From: Calvatia gigantea
Taxonomy: Eukaryota > Basidiomycota > Agaricomycetes > Agaricales > Lycoperdaceae
NCBI GenBank assembly: GCA_025093985.1
Contig: JACAAK010000006.1
Location: forward strand, 2,294,001-2,358,000
Reading direction: 5' to 3'
DNA length: 64,000 nt
Each line of letters begins with the position of its first letter. The first letter of the stretch is position 1. The notes beneath the pieces are model-generated. The model was not told the origin of the DNA and did not search any database. It saw only the letters and a program-made list of their open reading frames with translations. Below are positions 1 through 10,640 of the stretch, one piece after another. The position numbers were made by a program, and so were the translations under genes.

Positions 1-8
1 AGAGAAAG

Positions 9-311
9 ATGGACGCGAAGCGAAGGGCGTCGGTCGGCGAAGGGAGTTCGAAGGTCCCTCCCCAAAGCAAGGAACCACGGGACTGGGATCAGAGCGCAGT
101 GTTCAAGAGAAGGAACTCTGATGCAGTAGACAACAGACACAAAGATGACCAAGACATTGGAAGGAGAAGATCGAGGCATGCCGTTACGGAACGGCCAGTT
201 TCAACGGATTTGGACACTTACGGGGAGCTGGACGAGAAGCTGGGTTTGCTTATCGACAACATCGAGGATCTCGAGGAGAGGCTAGCGAAAGTAAAGCTAT
301 CACTCCGCTAG
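9..311 (+). CDS. Small basic protein with C-terminal coiled coil (possibly a 3' exon)
   Basis: An open frame of 100 codons with an ATG at position 9 and a TAG at 309-311. The first 65 residues are polar and basic (many R, K, D, S) and look disordered. The last 30 residues (ELDEKLGLLIDNIEDLEERL and following) have a heptad-like spacing of leucines and isoleucines suggesting a short coiled coil. It starts only eight bases into the window, so it may be the last exon of a gene upstream. A degenerate copy of its last 25 codons occurs at 10520-10640, which supports it being a real coding segment. I do not recognise the family. Confidence 0.4.
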   Translation: MDAKRRASVGEGSSKVPPQSKEPRDWDQSAVFKRRNSDAVDNRHKDDQDIGRRRSRHAVTERPVSTDLDTYGELDEKLGLLIDNIEDLEERLAKVKLSLR

Positions 312-1325
312 CACGTGGTGTCGATTCCACTCCGCGTTTGCAATCGGGAGGCGCTACCCTGACACTATCGGAGTCAGACGATGTCCTCTCCACAAACAAG
401 CTCCATGGCCGGTTCCCGCTGGATCATTTGGAAGGTGGCCCGAACAAACGGCATAATTGGGCTGCTCTTCTCTTCTCTTGCTTGTTATCCCTCGGACCAA
501 TTCACGCCATCAACACCGCCGACACCATCATTTTCGATTCTCTCTTTCTATCGCCTTTTGCCTCATTCGATCCTACCCCCCCGTCCTATTGTTCTTTTCT
601 TCATACAGAGACATTACCGTGATAGAAGGGTGTCCGCTTCTGATCCACCTATCCTGGAACGCACTTTTACTCTCGCGGGCGGAATCTCCTATATTCTGCA
701 TGACTTGACACTGGTATGGTTCGGGGTTGTGAAAATTTACGGAACATACCAAATGTTTCCGTGTTTGGCTGTCTGGTCCTCGCTGTTCATCTCAAAGATG
801 CAAACCAGTCAAGTTTTAGGCCTTTCGCGAAACTTCCTTTGGCAAACAGACTCGTCCAACAGTACAGGGCGGTTCCTGGACGCCGCAGGGGATCAAGACA
901 GGTGCTTAGAGGTCCCAAGAGGAGAGAGGGCAAGGAACTGTCAATTAGACGATTTTTTAGAGGATTTACATAGTAACTTAGTACATTAGCTAGTGTCGTG
1001 CATCAGGTTGTACACTAAAGAATACAAGATATAATATTTCAGTGCAAAATGGGAAGAAATGAGAAGGAGTGGGTTGGGGTGACCAAATTTTCAAACCGAG
1101 GTCATGGTGATTTGAATGAGATTGGCGAAGTGAAGGAATGCAAGGGCGGCCATCCGTATTTACTTTGGAAAACTTCTTTATGCCGACCTTGAGGCTATAC
1201 TTCAGTTCATTTTATTGGTACGCCCCCAACATGAAGAGCTGCCCTGTTATGAACTGACGACGCCCCAGCCAGTGGTATACGACGTCCTGAGATTTGCTAA
1301 GGATGGCCGTAGTTGGCAGATGCAA
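312..1325. other. Intergenic stretch; contains a copy of the F-box flank repeat
   Basis: I see no supportable gene. The overlapping short open frames between 338 and 990 have no family resemblance. From about 840 to 1150 the sequence aligns with flanks of other class I F-box loci (see the repeat entries). Confidence 0.5.
840..1150 (+). repeat. Class I F-box flank repeat, copy 1 (3' side of F-box 1)
   Basis: This stretch aligns with 7885-8150 and its second half with 2930-3110. Shared landmarks are the actygtycaacagta region near 860, the tagtacaytagctag motif near 980 (also at 2932), and a gaggtnntggtgatntgaatnngattggcgaagtgaagg region near 1098-1135. It lies 180 bases beyond the stop of the minus-strand F-box gene, the same relation as at 7885-8150, so gene and flank were duplicated together. 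Confidence 0.6.
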
Positions 1326-2723
1326 CTACCAGATCAAAGGGCGTGAAGCTTGCTCCAAGACAGGGTGGAGCCCAAATCCACTATCGCCCAATTTCCCAAC
1401 TCCCTCGAATTTCTTGAACGCTACCCATTCCTCCACCCATCCTACAAGAAATTTCCTCTTTTTTTCCAAGAGCACCACTTGAGCTAGGCTCTTTGGACCT
1501 CGATCCACAAGATCCGCATGGAATTCCCGATCCTGGTACTCAAAGACGTCTCCAGGAGGATCCACAAGGCTCGCGAGGAACCCCCGGATGTAATGTTCCA
1601 AGCTGGAATTGGCCTCCAGCTCCTCGGCGTCAATTAACACCTGTACCGTCGGAATTTTGGTGATGGTGGGATGCATGATAAACGCCAAAAGTCCCTCACG
1701 CCCAAACCTTGAGTGATTCACAACGAGAACCTGCAGACGTGGGGAACGGGAAATCATGTGTAGAAGGTCACTCCAGTGAGACAATTCGTCAGGCCCGTCA
1801 TAGTCTGGGCCCGGGCCGTCAGAATCGTCGTATCGAAAAATTTCGAGGTGTGGAAAACTGAGGGCGCCGATTACGGGGGAAAAAGCATGTGAAGGGAACG
1901 TGAAGGTAAGATGTAGAGCACGAAGAGTATTTTGGGTGACGTGAGGGGTTTCCTGGATGGGGTGTGGACCACCGTCAAGATAGTGAAGCTTTAAGCGCAT
2001 CACTTTTACGTGAGAGCAGTGCTTGAAAAGAAACACCGCGTCCTGCCAGAGCATCTGAGAGGCCAATTCCAGATGAGTCCACCTCGCCCAGGATTCCGTT
2101 GTCTCCGCGGATGTAAGAATTGCATGCGAGCGTGCCCAGAGGCTCGCATAGAACATATCTGCGGCACAAATGCTCACTTCCCTGAGAGCAGGTAGATCGG
2201 CGAGTCCAGCATAGAAGCTGTACAGAGCCGCGTCGAAGTCCAGATCTTGTTGGTCAACACCGATTTTGATGGATTGTAGTTGACGCGCGGAGGGGAAATC
2301 GAACTGCAACTCGACCAGTGTCTTGAGGGGTGTGTAGGTGTAGGTGTGGGCTATGTATGTGAACGACTTCCAGCGATAAATTTCAGCACCAACAATCTGA
2401 ACGAGGTCGAACATTGGCGAATCTAACCATTCCTCCCCGAACGCGCCCATCAAATAGATGAATAGCGGGAGATGTCTTGATCGTTCGACGCAGAGCCGGA
2501 GGAAAGGAAGCGAGGGGAGCCTAAAATCGGGCTCTTCGAGAGCGATAGTGGTCCATAATCTCGGATCGGAAACGGCAATATCTCTCCATCTTCTGCAAAC
2601 ACTCGTGAGCCGAGAGCGAGAGATGTAGAGGTTAGGGATCCATTCCCTCGGAACGTATGTCAAGACGAGTAGAAATATTTCTCCAGTAAGTTCGTGGGGA
2701 ATATTTTCAGTAGAACTTCTCAT
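1326..2723 (-). CDS. F-box protein, class I copy 1 (intact)
   Basis: A single uninterrupted exon of 465 codons. The N-terminal F-box covers about residues 8-52: IPHELTGEIFLLVLTYVP, then the SVCRRWRDIA core and the DPRLW end, the usual hydrophobic and tryptophan positions for binding Skp1. The remainder is a leucine-rich region that in such proteins forms irregular LRRs for substrate recognition in an SCF ubiquitin ligase, acting in cytosol or nucleus. The C-terminal block FLVGWVEEWVAFKKFEGVGK is shared with the copies at 8208-9765 and 16300-17721. It lies between two copies of the class I flank repeat. Substrate unknown. The clean frame, unlike most F-box loci here, suggests that it is still functional. 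Confidence 0.85.
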   Translation of the reverse strand: MRSSTENIPHELTGEIFLLVLTYVPREWIPNLYISRSRLTSVCRRWRDIAVSDPRLWTTIALEEPDFRLPSLPFLRLCVERSRHLPLFIYLMGAFGEEWLDSPMFDLVQIVGAEIYRWKSFTYIAHTYTYTPLKTLVELQFDFPSARQLQSIKIGVDQQDLDFDAALYSFYAGLADLPALREVSICAADMFYASLWARSHAILTSAETTESWARWTHLELASQMLWQDAVFLFKHCSHVKVMRLKLHYLDGGPHPIQETPHVTQNTLRALHLTFTFPSHAFSPVIGALSFPHLEIFRYDDSDGPGPDYDGPDELSHWSDLLHMISRSPRLQVLVVNHSRFGREGLLAFIMHPTITKIPTVQVLIDAEELEANSSLEHYIRGFLASLVDPPGDVFEYQDREFHADLVDRGPKSLAQVVLLEKKRKFLVGWVEEWVAFKKFEGVGKLGDSGFGLHPVLEQASRPLIW

Positions 2724-3364
2724 GATAATGCCCCCAGATTAGTCTCAGACAGCCAGCTGGTTGTTAGTAAGCGCCGCTGCGCTTAACCCTTTTGCAAAAT
2801 TACGATGGTAGCAAAGCTGGATTTACGTAAGCATGGCAATTCTTGTGGCCTGAGGGAAAGAAAACGATTAATGATCAATCTCTAGCAGTTTTTGTCCCCT
2901 TGAGATGGGCTGGCACTTTTCTTTGTAATTTAGTACACTAGCTAGGGAGTTCGGGATGCTGACGAATATAAGATGCAACAATCGAGTGGAAAACGAGGAG
3001 AAATGAATAGGAATGGGCTGAGCGGAGAGAGTAACTAAACGTTTACTAAACCGAGGTTCTGGTGATATGAATAGGATTAGCGAAATGAAGGAATGGAAGA
3101 ATCAGGTTAACCTGTCAGCATAGTGTATAAAGACACTGTTTCGCAACCTCGTCCCGGTTTTCCAAACCGTCAGCCCAAGGCAGAATTAACGTGTGTGTTA
3201 CAATGATTATGGACGGTCGGTTCTCGGCAGGAAACTCTGCTCTGCCAATAAGTTCAAACATAGTTGTTCAGTGAGGGCAGGATGGAACATCTAGGCAGGC
3301 GATTTATTACTCCAGTAGTCCCCACTCCTTCCATTCCCACGAGTGCCATTAGAAAGGAGTCGGG
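2724..3364. other. Intergenic; 5' flank of F-box 1 with a second flank-repeat copy
   Basis: No gene seen. 2930-3110 repeats the flank found at 840-1150 and 7885-8150. This puts a flank copy on both sides of F-box 1, as expected from an old tandem array. Confidence 0.5.
2930..3110 (+). repeat. Class I F-box flank repeat, copy 2
   Basis: Contains tagtacactagctag at 2932 and a gatgcaacaatcgagtggaa segment at 2972, nearly the same as 8036-8056, followed by the accgaggttctggtgatatg segment. Orientation matches copies 1 and 3. Confidence 0.6.
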
Positions 3365-4660
3365 TTAAAACTGGTGCACAAAATTGGATCCCTGGCCTTC
3401 GCCTCCCAATGGCACCCGAAAGCGCGACCGGACCATCCTTGCAAGTGCATCGGACACTTGTGTCTGGAAATACACGCCAACTAATATTATCGTTTTCAAC
3501 TTCGGACAGATCCACAATGACTTCGATTCATGAAACGTAAGCCCTTTAATGAGTCCTTCGTGAAGTATGGCTGCGTGAAGTGTAAGAACTTCGATGTCGG
3601 AGAGGGTGTTGAGGAGTGAGGACACGACGAGGGAACTGGCCGTGTATAGTGTTAATGACTTGATGATACACCCAGACCTCTGCAAAAAGCGCTGCACGGC
3701 ACCGGGGGTCCCAGCGCCAGCTCAAACACTGAATATTTACCTCGGACAACTGCAGGGCGCAGATAAAGTCGAAGAATATATCATCATTTATAACGGAATG
3801 CGGTTTCCACCAAAGTTTTCGGGGTTGTGGGAGTTGCAGGACTTGGGTTGGTTGCGTCGCTGGGGCCTTTGACGTCAGGCCAACGAGTAGGTTAATCATG
3901 AGACTGGAGATATTTGGCAGGTTGCGCAACCCGTCAAGCAGACTATGAATATTGAGACCCCGATTGAAGTGCGTTTCCAGTCCAGTGATCTGAGACCACG
4001 GCAATGTCAATGCTAAGGGAGAATAGTAGAACTCGGAAACCGTGAGTTTCGAAAGCAGGGGCGCATGCTTGAAAAGTGGGACGTCCACCGGAGGCTTGCC
4101 TTTGGCAATGAACCCATTATCTGTCAAGAACAGGTAACGGAGGCTGGGAAACTGGATATCAGGATTGGATATGAATGGTAGGAGGACGGTAATTGGAAAG
4201 TCAAACACCATGCTTCCCCATCGTCCAACATGTTCCATTAACGGTTCCAAAAATTTTGGAATAAATGCTACCGATCTTCTTGAGTAACCTTCAAGCTTGA
4301 AGGTAAGAGGGCTACCTCCCGAACGCTCAAGGCAGAGTTTCCAGGCCGCAATGAGGTTATCACTACGAACACCCATCCTAGCAGAATTGTAAACGGGATC
4401 CAACCGCACGGTGACGTTTGACCATAACTGGAAAAAGCAACGTCCCTCCACAATTTGCACACTAACGCAAGTCTCCAAGGATAGGGACTCTGGTGGGCGA
4501 GTTTGGTGCCGGTAGAGGGCACTAGAGAGTAGATTTCAGTGAGGATCTCAACCGGAAGTCGGTTGATCGTGGCGAGCGTTGCAGTGGAGACATTCAGGGT
4601 GGGATGTGGAAATGAACTGGGTGGAAGGAAAACCGCCCCAGACAATATTTGTCTCAGCAT
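3365..4660 (-). pseudogene. F-box protein, class II copy 1, frameshifted
   Basis: Three successive open frames align end to end with the class II gene at 14468-15810. The first (from 4660) holds the F-box: INRLPVEILTEIYSLVPS, then LALVCKLWRDVAF. The frame is then lost where this copy lacks about 7 bases relative to its paralogue (around 4440). The long second frame (to 3700) carries the LRR-like body, for example FPITVLLPFISNPDI. A second shift near 3680-3720 passes into the last frame ending at 3365. Two independent frame breaks make it a pseudogene; no GT/AG pair of suitable length repairs either break. It lies minus-strand between F-box 1 and a multi-TM gene. Confidence 0.75.
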
Positions 4661-5017
4661 CCCGTGATCTGAGGGAGACTGGTGCTCGCTTGGCGAAAGG
4701 AGCGCAACAGTATGAATCGCTGCCGCACTTGCCTAACACCCATTGGAGGATTGTGACGGTGGGTGGGGGTAGTGTTGACACCCCATATCATCTGACTTCA
4801 CTTATTCCAACCAAAACTCTGCTTCAGACCATATATAGACTCAGGTCCCTAGTAACTGAACTAATTACACTTGGGTGAATCTATACAGAACACAATGCTG
4901 CGAAGTGGTGTGCGTAAGAGTTCCGGTCGAACAGATGTGAACACAAGCAACTATGAAGTAGGACGCAGTATTTGCCGAACCATAGAGGTCGGATCTCCAA
5001 AAAACTGGGGATCCGCA
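4661..5017. other. Intergenic
   Basis: About 350 bases between the F-box relic and the 3' end of the multi-TM gene. Nothing recognisable was seen. The small open frames here overlap the relic or its flank. Confidence 0.4.
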
Positions 5018-6224
5018 TCAAAATGAGCTGTGCGTTGAGCTCTGTCCCTTGGGCCCAATGGTACCGCCCTCCAATGCCGCCATCGTATCCGAAGGATAAG
5101 AAGGATTCGAGGCGAAGCTCATGGTAGACACGACCGGGACCGTCCCTTCCTCACTCCGATGAAACGCATCAACCATGATTCTGTGTGCACGGCAAGCTAG
5201 GCATGCAGACAACGCCACACCGGGAACTGTACATACCACCCTACCTATCGGAGGGACAGAATCTAAAAACGAGATGATACCGCCAACGAGTTGGAGTACG
5301 AAAGCGATGCTATCGACTTGGATCAGCAGATGTTAGGTGATATTACTGATAAATGGTACTGACAAATAATATTGTTGGCCCCCTTCGATCATTGCTCTCT
5401 GCAACCGTGGCAGGCCTTTAGTAGAGAACCAGGAGGTGGTCCAGCCTTTTCGGGCCTGTGACTCCTGGTTAGTCTGGAAGGCTAGCTTATACGAGACTGC
5501 GATAAATACAAGGGTATCGAATATTGCTGGCATGAAGTTGGCGAGAGGGACATAGCTTGCCGCGTCATATACTAAACAGTATTCCGTTCCAGGGATGTGC
5601 TTTGGTGATTCTGTCCCGGGGATCAATGCAAAAACCACACCACTTGACCTAAACCACAAAAAACCGAAAACCCATCGAACAAAGCGGTTGTCGGGGTAGA
5701 CTGCTTGCACCCTTCGTAAAAACAGGAATCCAGTAGTTGCCATTGTAATGACGCAAAAGAGGTTCGAAGTGATATTCAGGCTGTCACAGTTTGAGGTGGG
5801 GGTTGCTACATTATAGCCAATCAGAACATTTTGCACCGGCAACAACACTGTGGGGGACTTACTTGCCATTGTAACCCACAAAGCGATATAGGTGAGCGCG
5901 AAGATCCTGGTAGTTTCGTCAGCCCGCCCAGTTAAGTCCTCCTGGTCGGTCGTCCCTACCTTGCTAGGATAAAGCATGCTGGGCTGCTGAACCCTTTTGA
6001 CTGTTTAATGGTCCTGATATCGTCAGGAACATATGAGAGAACGTCGCATGCGACAACCTAGAAATCGTCCTGATTAGGTAGGTCAAAGATCATCGGGGCA
6101 TACTCACACCAAGCACAGCGATGTAAATATTTCTCGCTATTTCGAACTGTCCAGCCTCGTCTGGAGAGAGGTGGTTTAAGTAAACATCAGGGTTGGGGAA
6201 TGTGGTGTTGGTTCCATTGGACAT
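5018..6224 (-). CDS. Multi-pass membrane protein of an agaricomycete family (DUF6533-like)
   Basis: I read a spliced gene with ATG at 6222-6224. Exon 1 encodes a start like MSNGTNTTFPNPDVYLNHLS and ends at a GTGAGT donor. Later exons join through a GTAGGG intron near 5940, a GTAAGT...TAG intron near 5820-5870 and a GTCAGT...TAG intron (54 nt, branch CTAAC) near 5300-5350. The last join gives GGQQYYFIAFVLQL, the sequence expected at this point in the family. Six to seven hydrophobic segments are visible. The C-terminal tail is short and polar and ends at 5018. The family is fungal, of unknown function, sometimes described as GPCR-like. All joins keep frame, so I consider it intact. The DUF6533 name is by resemblance of architecture and is less certain than the family itself. 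Confidence 0.75.
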
Positions 6225-6953
6225 GAGGGGCTTGATTTGCGGGACTGCAAATTGTCGTCAGGAGCCAGAGTGCGCTTGCCGTTAATATACTCGGAATACT
6301 ATCATATCAACATGTATTTTTATTGAATATGATAAACAATCCTTTTTTGATTTGGGAACGAAATAAGGGCGAGCCCGGCGCACTGCTGGCGCCCGTACAG
6401 AATAAAACTGTTGTCAACTACGTTACACAAGCGACCCAGGTGCTAGTCGACATCAACTTTACTTGATTTTAGTAAGTCTACTACCTCGCCAATAAAGAGG
6501 TCATAGGAAGGGATTTGGGACTCCTTTTAGGGACTATACCTAACCTGTATGACCAAAGACGATAAATTACAATGTGAGAAAGTGCTCCCACGGCCTGATG
6601 AGATGAATCTGATGATAGTCCATGTTATGTAGTTTGCAGGAGCGGCAGGGGGTAACAAGACAAGTTCTGGGTGCGTGCCTTGTGTCTCAGATATTTAAAG
6701 CTGAAGGCGAAACCCACAGTCATCAGAATACTGATGGACTCTATCTTCGGCGTGACTGATGACCCCCCAAGTACCGAGGAGTGGGATCGGGTTACAGAGT
6801 GACTTACCAAGGGCCACAAGAGTAATCGGTTCATTATTTTTAACAATTCTCTAGTTGACGATAATTATCTGGTCCGCGGCTTCGACAACCATCGAGGAAG
6901 TAATTACCTTAAGTGGACAGGGTAGTATTTTGTCCCGACACTCGTAAGCATAC

Positions 6954-7390
6954 CTAGAATTTCAGACATGGAACATCATTGATTCCACTTGCTAAACTGC
7001 GAAAAACTGTCCTAGCCGCCTCAAGTGTGGCCAGGGAGGCGAGAATAATCCAGCCATGAATAAACCCACTCTTGTCAATAGAAACCGTAAAATCACCGGT
7101 GGGAATACCTGGTATGTATAAGTAAGGATACCAGGTGACACCCCCATACTGATATGTCCAGCTATCAGCCGAATGCTTATATATACTTGGAAAAATCTTG
7201 TTATGTTCATATACGGGAAACAGAATTTGCACATTATGATACCTGGCAAATGAATTTCTTGATCAATCAGGTACGGTCTGCTTGACAGGTTTTTCGCCAG
7301 TCCTTCGAATGTCAGTGTTGTGAAGAAGTGATCAGATGCAAGCTGGACTTGAGTGCGCACTGACACATTCTTTCCTTTCACCCACAACAC
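6954..7390 (-). other. Unrecognised possible spliced coding remnant
   Basis: Two overlapping minus-strand frames (6954-7232 and 6992-7390) could be joined by short introns. One includes YQYGGVTWYPYLYIPGIPTG and a following hydrophobic stretch (HGWIILASLATLEAA). The amino-acid composition looks protein-like, but I recognise no domain, no clear start and no complete intron set. It may be a gene fragment or chance open frame. Confidence 0.2.
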
Positions 7391-7884
7391 GTTCTCTTGA
7401 TGATGCCCGCAGCTCCTCTAGATTTCTATAATGTTTATGGGACATACTGGTAAGTCCTTAACTGTCCCTTGGGGAAGATTTCATTTGCACATCAAGGTAT
7501 CAATTTATTGCAATGTTGAACTATTTACATTGATAAAGTCCTTGTTGTGTTTAACGCATCACCGATGCATTAATCTTGTTGGCTCATTATCATTCCTCTG
7601 CGTCAAGTCACACCATGTCACGCATCATGTGATGATTAGTGTTGCCCATGAATCCTACCTTGAGTATCACTGAATATTGACAGCTTCCGATTCACCTTTT
7701 CTGGAACATACCCTGACCTCCAAGACTCGGCGCATGTGGAATTTTTTATCCCCTGCCTGACTTGGAGCCCGCATGGTAGTCACTCGAGGATCATTCCATT
7801 CCACCAATGTCTATCACCTACCCAATAATCCTTTTGGGATACATTAAACGCTTCCAGCTTCATGTGTAGCCGTCCGGCCAACGT

Positions 7885-8150
7885 TCCTACTTACTACTGG
7901 GCAGACTTGTTCAACAGTATTAGGCGATTCTTAGACGGTGCAGGACTTCGAAAAGGTGAATTGAATGATTTTTGGAAAACCTACAAAGTGAATTGGATAG
8001 GGCTGTGCATAATGTTTGGACACCGAAAAATACAGGACGCAACAATCGAGTGGAAAACGGGAGGAATGGGTTGAGGTGAAGAGGTAGGATCAGATTGAGG
8101 CCTCGGTGATATGACCGAGATCGGCGAGACGAAGGGGACGTAACTTTGGA
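7885..8150 (+). repeat. Class I F-box flank repeat, copy 3
   Basis: Aligns with 840-1150 and 2930-3110. Its reverse complement is still recognisable at 43620-43850 inside the CpG-depleted block: gaaaaatacaggacgcaaca here against the CpG-lost counterpart of gcatcctatatttttc there. It lies just beyond the stop of F-box 2. Confidence 0.65.
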
Positions 8151-8207
8151 TCAGTGTTATAGAGTGTCCTAACATTTTTTTAGAATAACCGCAATCGGCA
8201 GACGTAA

Positions 8208-9765
8208 CTACCAGGTCAGAGGGCGCGAAGCCTGCTCCATGACAGAGTGGAGCCCAAACCCACAATCAGCCAATTTCCCAACTCCCTCGAATTTCCTGAA
8301 CGCTACCCATTTCTCCGCCCATCCTACAACAAAATTCGGTTTCCCCTCTAAGAGTACCGCTTGGACTAAATCACCTGGACTGTGGTTCATAATATCCGCG
8401 TAGAATTCCCAATCGTTGTTCTCAGGGCCGTTCGGCGGATCCTCATGATCCATGAGGCTGCTCTGCTCGGAGGCGGAATTGTCCTCGAGCTCCTGAGACG
8501 TCACTAATCCCAAGCTCCACGACGCCGCCATCCTCGAGCTCCGAGATGGAACTATTCTTGACCCCCTCAACTTCAATTAGTATCTGTACCGTTGGAATCC
8601 TAGTAATGGTGGAATGTGAGATAAACGCCAAAAGCTCCTCCTGCCCGATACTGGAGTGATCAACAACGAGAACCTGCAGGTTCGGCGAGCGGGAAATCAA
8701 CCCCAGAAAGTTGTTCCAATGGGACTCTTTATCAGTATCATCGTCATATGGATTCGGGGTGCCTCTATCATCGTCATCTAAATCCAGGGTGCCTCTATCA
8801 TCACCATCTGGATCCGGGGTGCCAGAGTCCTGGTATTGAAAAACTTCAAGGTATGGTAAGGTGAGGGCGTTGATTAAGGGGAAAAAGGCCCTTGAGGCGA
8901 CTGGGAAGTTTAAGTGTAGAGCGCGAAGGGTATTGTGGACGGCGTAAAGCGGTTCCTCGATGAAGTGTGGGGTGTCGTAATCTTCCTCAGGTAGATAAAG
9001 CCTCAAGCGCATCACTTTAACGTGAGAGCAGTATTTGAAAAGAAACACCACGTCCTCCCAAAACATGTCCGAGGTCAATTCCAGACGATCCCACCTCGCC
9101 CAGGATTCCCTAGTTGATGTGGATGTAAGGATGTCACGCTCGTATGACAATTGGTTTCCATAAAACATGTCCGCAGCACAAATGCTCACTTCTTTGAGAG
9201 CGGGTAAACCGGCGAGGCTGGGGTAGAAACTGTACAGGGGCACGTCACAGTCCATATCTCGCCCGTTAACGCAAATTTTGATGGATCGTAGTTGGCATGC
9301 AGATGGGAAGTCGAACTCCAAATCGACCAGTGTTTCGAAGGGCGTGGGTGCGTGGGTGTAGGCTATGAATGTAAAGGACTTCCAGCGATGGATCTCAGCA
9401 CCAACGATCTCGACGAGGTCGAACATAGGCGATTCTAACCATTCATCGCCTTCAAACTGGCCCATCAAAAAGATGGATAGCGGGAGATTTTTTGATCGTT
9501 CGATACAGAGCCGGAGGAAAGGAATGGTGGGGATTTTAAAATCGCGCTCTTCGAGAACGATAGTGGCCCATGATCTCGGATCGGAAATGGCGATGTGTCT
9601 CCATCTCCTGCAGACACTCGTGAGCCGAGAGCGAGAGGCGTAGATGTTTGGGACCCATTCGCTTGGAGTATATGCTAAGACGAGGAGGAATACATCTCCA
9701 AGGATTTCCTGGGGAATGTCTTCAGTAACACTTTTCATACTTGGGTGAGGGTCTCGGACAAACAA
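8208..9765 (-). CDS. F-box protein, class I copy 2, with a frame interruption near its 3' end
   Basis: The first 400 codons from 9765 (or the inner ATG about 9 codons on, MKSVTEDIPQEIL) align with F-box 1. They include the F-box (IPQEILGDVFLLVLAYTP, SVCRRWRHIAISDPRSW) and a copy-specific acidic repeat of three GTPDPDGDDR-like units. The conserved C-terminus (FVVGWAEKWVAFRKFEGVGK) lies in another frame, ending at 8208. The switch coincides with a direct repeat of an 11-mer, gagctcgagga, at 8531-8541 and 8482-8492, 49 bases apart. Removing 49 bases restores frame. So would a 70-nt GTCAAG...CAG intron at 8493-8562. So it is either a gene with one weak intron or a gene broken by a 49-bp duplication. 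Confidence 0.7.
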
Positions 9766-10403
9766 TGGTCGTTAAAAAACTATTAAGAAATTGGAATTGG
9801 GCTCATGTAAGCACCGGAGGTATTGCGACCCTGAAAAATGTGACCAATCCCTGGCTTTTTGGGTTTGACAGGTATGAATTTTTTCTGGTTATTTGTCGAA
9901 CAGGCCTATGATATAGCTCATAAGGGTACATACAGGCCGAAGAAATAACTTGCCGTTAACTTGCAAGTTGCCCGAGTTGACTCAGAGCCTGGCGCGGAAC
10001 CCACGGAAGAGCAACACTAACAGAAACCATGCAGAGTTCGCGAACACCCGACATTGCACTTCTTCATAGCGGGACATCTCACCAGAATTACAATTTGTTT
10101 ACGAGTCACCTTGATGGGTGTTGAGAAACACCACATCGGAACCGCCCTGGCGCCCTTACACCTGCTCCAGGCCACAAAGACGAATCGCAAACGAGTAGTT
10201 GAGCCTACCAACCAGCCAAGCTTCCGGAAACTGTTTAGGCGATGAATTTTCGAACAAGGAGGCGAGATCGAACGCCGCCCTGGGCAGCGGATGGAGGTGC
10301 TCTGACGTCATAATACTCTGCTCCAGCCCAGCCTCCAGGTAACGCCCATTCTATGTACTAGCGCGCATACCAAACACCTATGAAAGGAGATTTCGAGTTG
10401 CCT
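9766..10403. other. Intergenic
   Basis: 5' flank of F-box 2 and further sequence in which I see no gene, repeat or RNA that I can support. Confidence 0.4.
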
Positions 10404-10485
10404 TCAATCCGCCGGGACCCTAATATTTTTCCACAAAGCACACAACTCTCCTCCCCATCCACCACCCCACCGAGTGCACGCACAG
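10404..10485 (-). pseudogene. C-terminal fragment of a FlaR-like P-loop kinase
   Basis: The minus strand reads GGGWGGELCALWKNIRVPAD, matching the C-terminal GWGGELGAWWKDIRVLADG of the decayed kinase at 12885-13594. The DNA is also similar (cacaactctcctccccatcc here against caactctcctccccatccat near 12958). Only this short piece is present, so it is a duplicated gene end and not a gene. Confidence 0.55.
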
Positions 10486-10519
10486 GTCTCCGAGCAACAT
10501 TCAACCCAGTGCCATGTTT

Positions 10520-10640
10520 CACCTGACTCTGACCGTTGGACAACGGGCTGGGCTCGCTCATCAAAGACATAGAGGAGAGACCAGCAAAAGTAAAACTGAC
10601 ACCGCGCCAACGTGTGGTGTCTGCCTACCCGCCCAACGAA
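10520..10640 (+). pseudogene. Degenerate copy of the end of the 9-311 coiled-coil gene
   Basis: One plus frame reads LGSLIKDIEERPAKVKLTPR, against LGLLIDNIEDLEERLAKVKL at the end of the first gene in the window. The DNA match continues past the stop codon into the 3' flank (cgtgtggtgtct against cacgtggtgtcg). The frame is open through the former stop and has no start, so it is a relic. It abuts the kinase fragment. Confidence 0.5.

Larger units (their letters stand above)
6225..8207. other. About 2 kb without a recognised gene
   Basis: Contains the unrecognised minus-strand frames at 6954-7390 and a class I F-box flank repeat at 7885-8150. Otherwise I see nothing that I can support. 6225-6450 is the 5' flank of the multi-TM gene. 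Confidence 0.4.

Noticed and set aside
381..989. 202-codon plus-strand open frame
   Set aside because: It spans a repeated non-coding flank and has no recognisable domain or splice structure.
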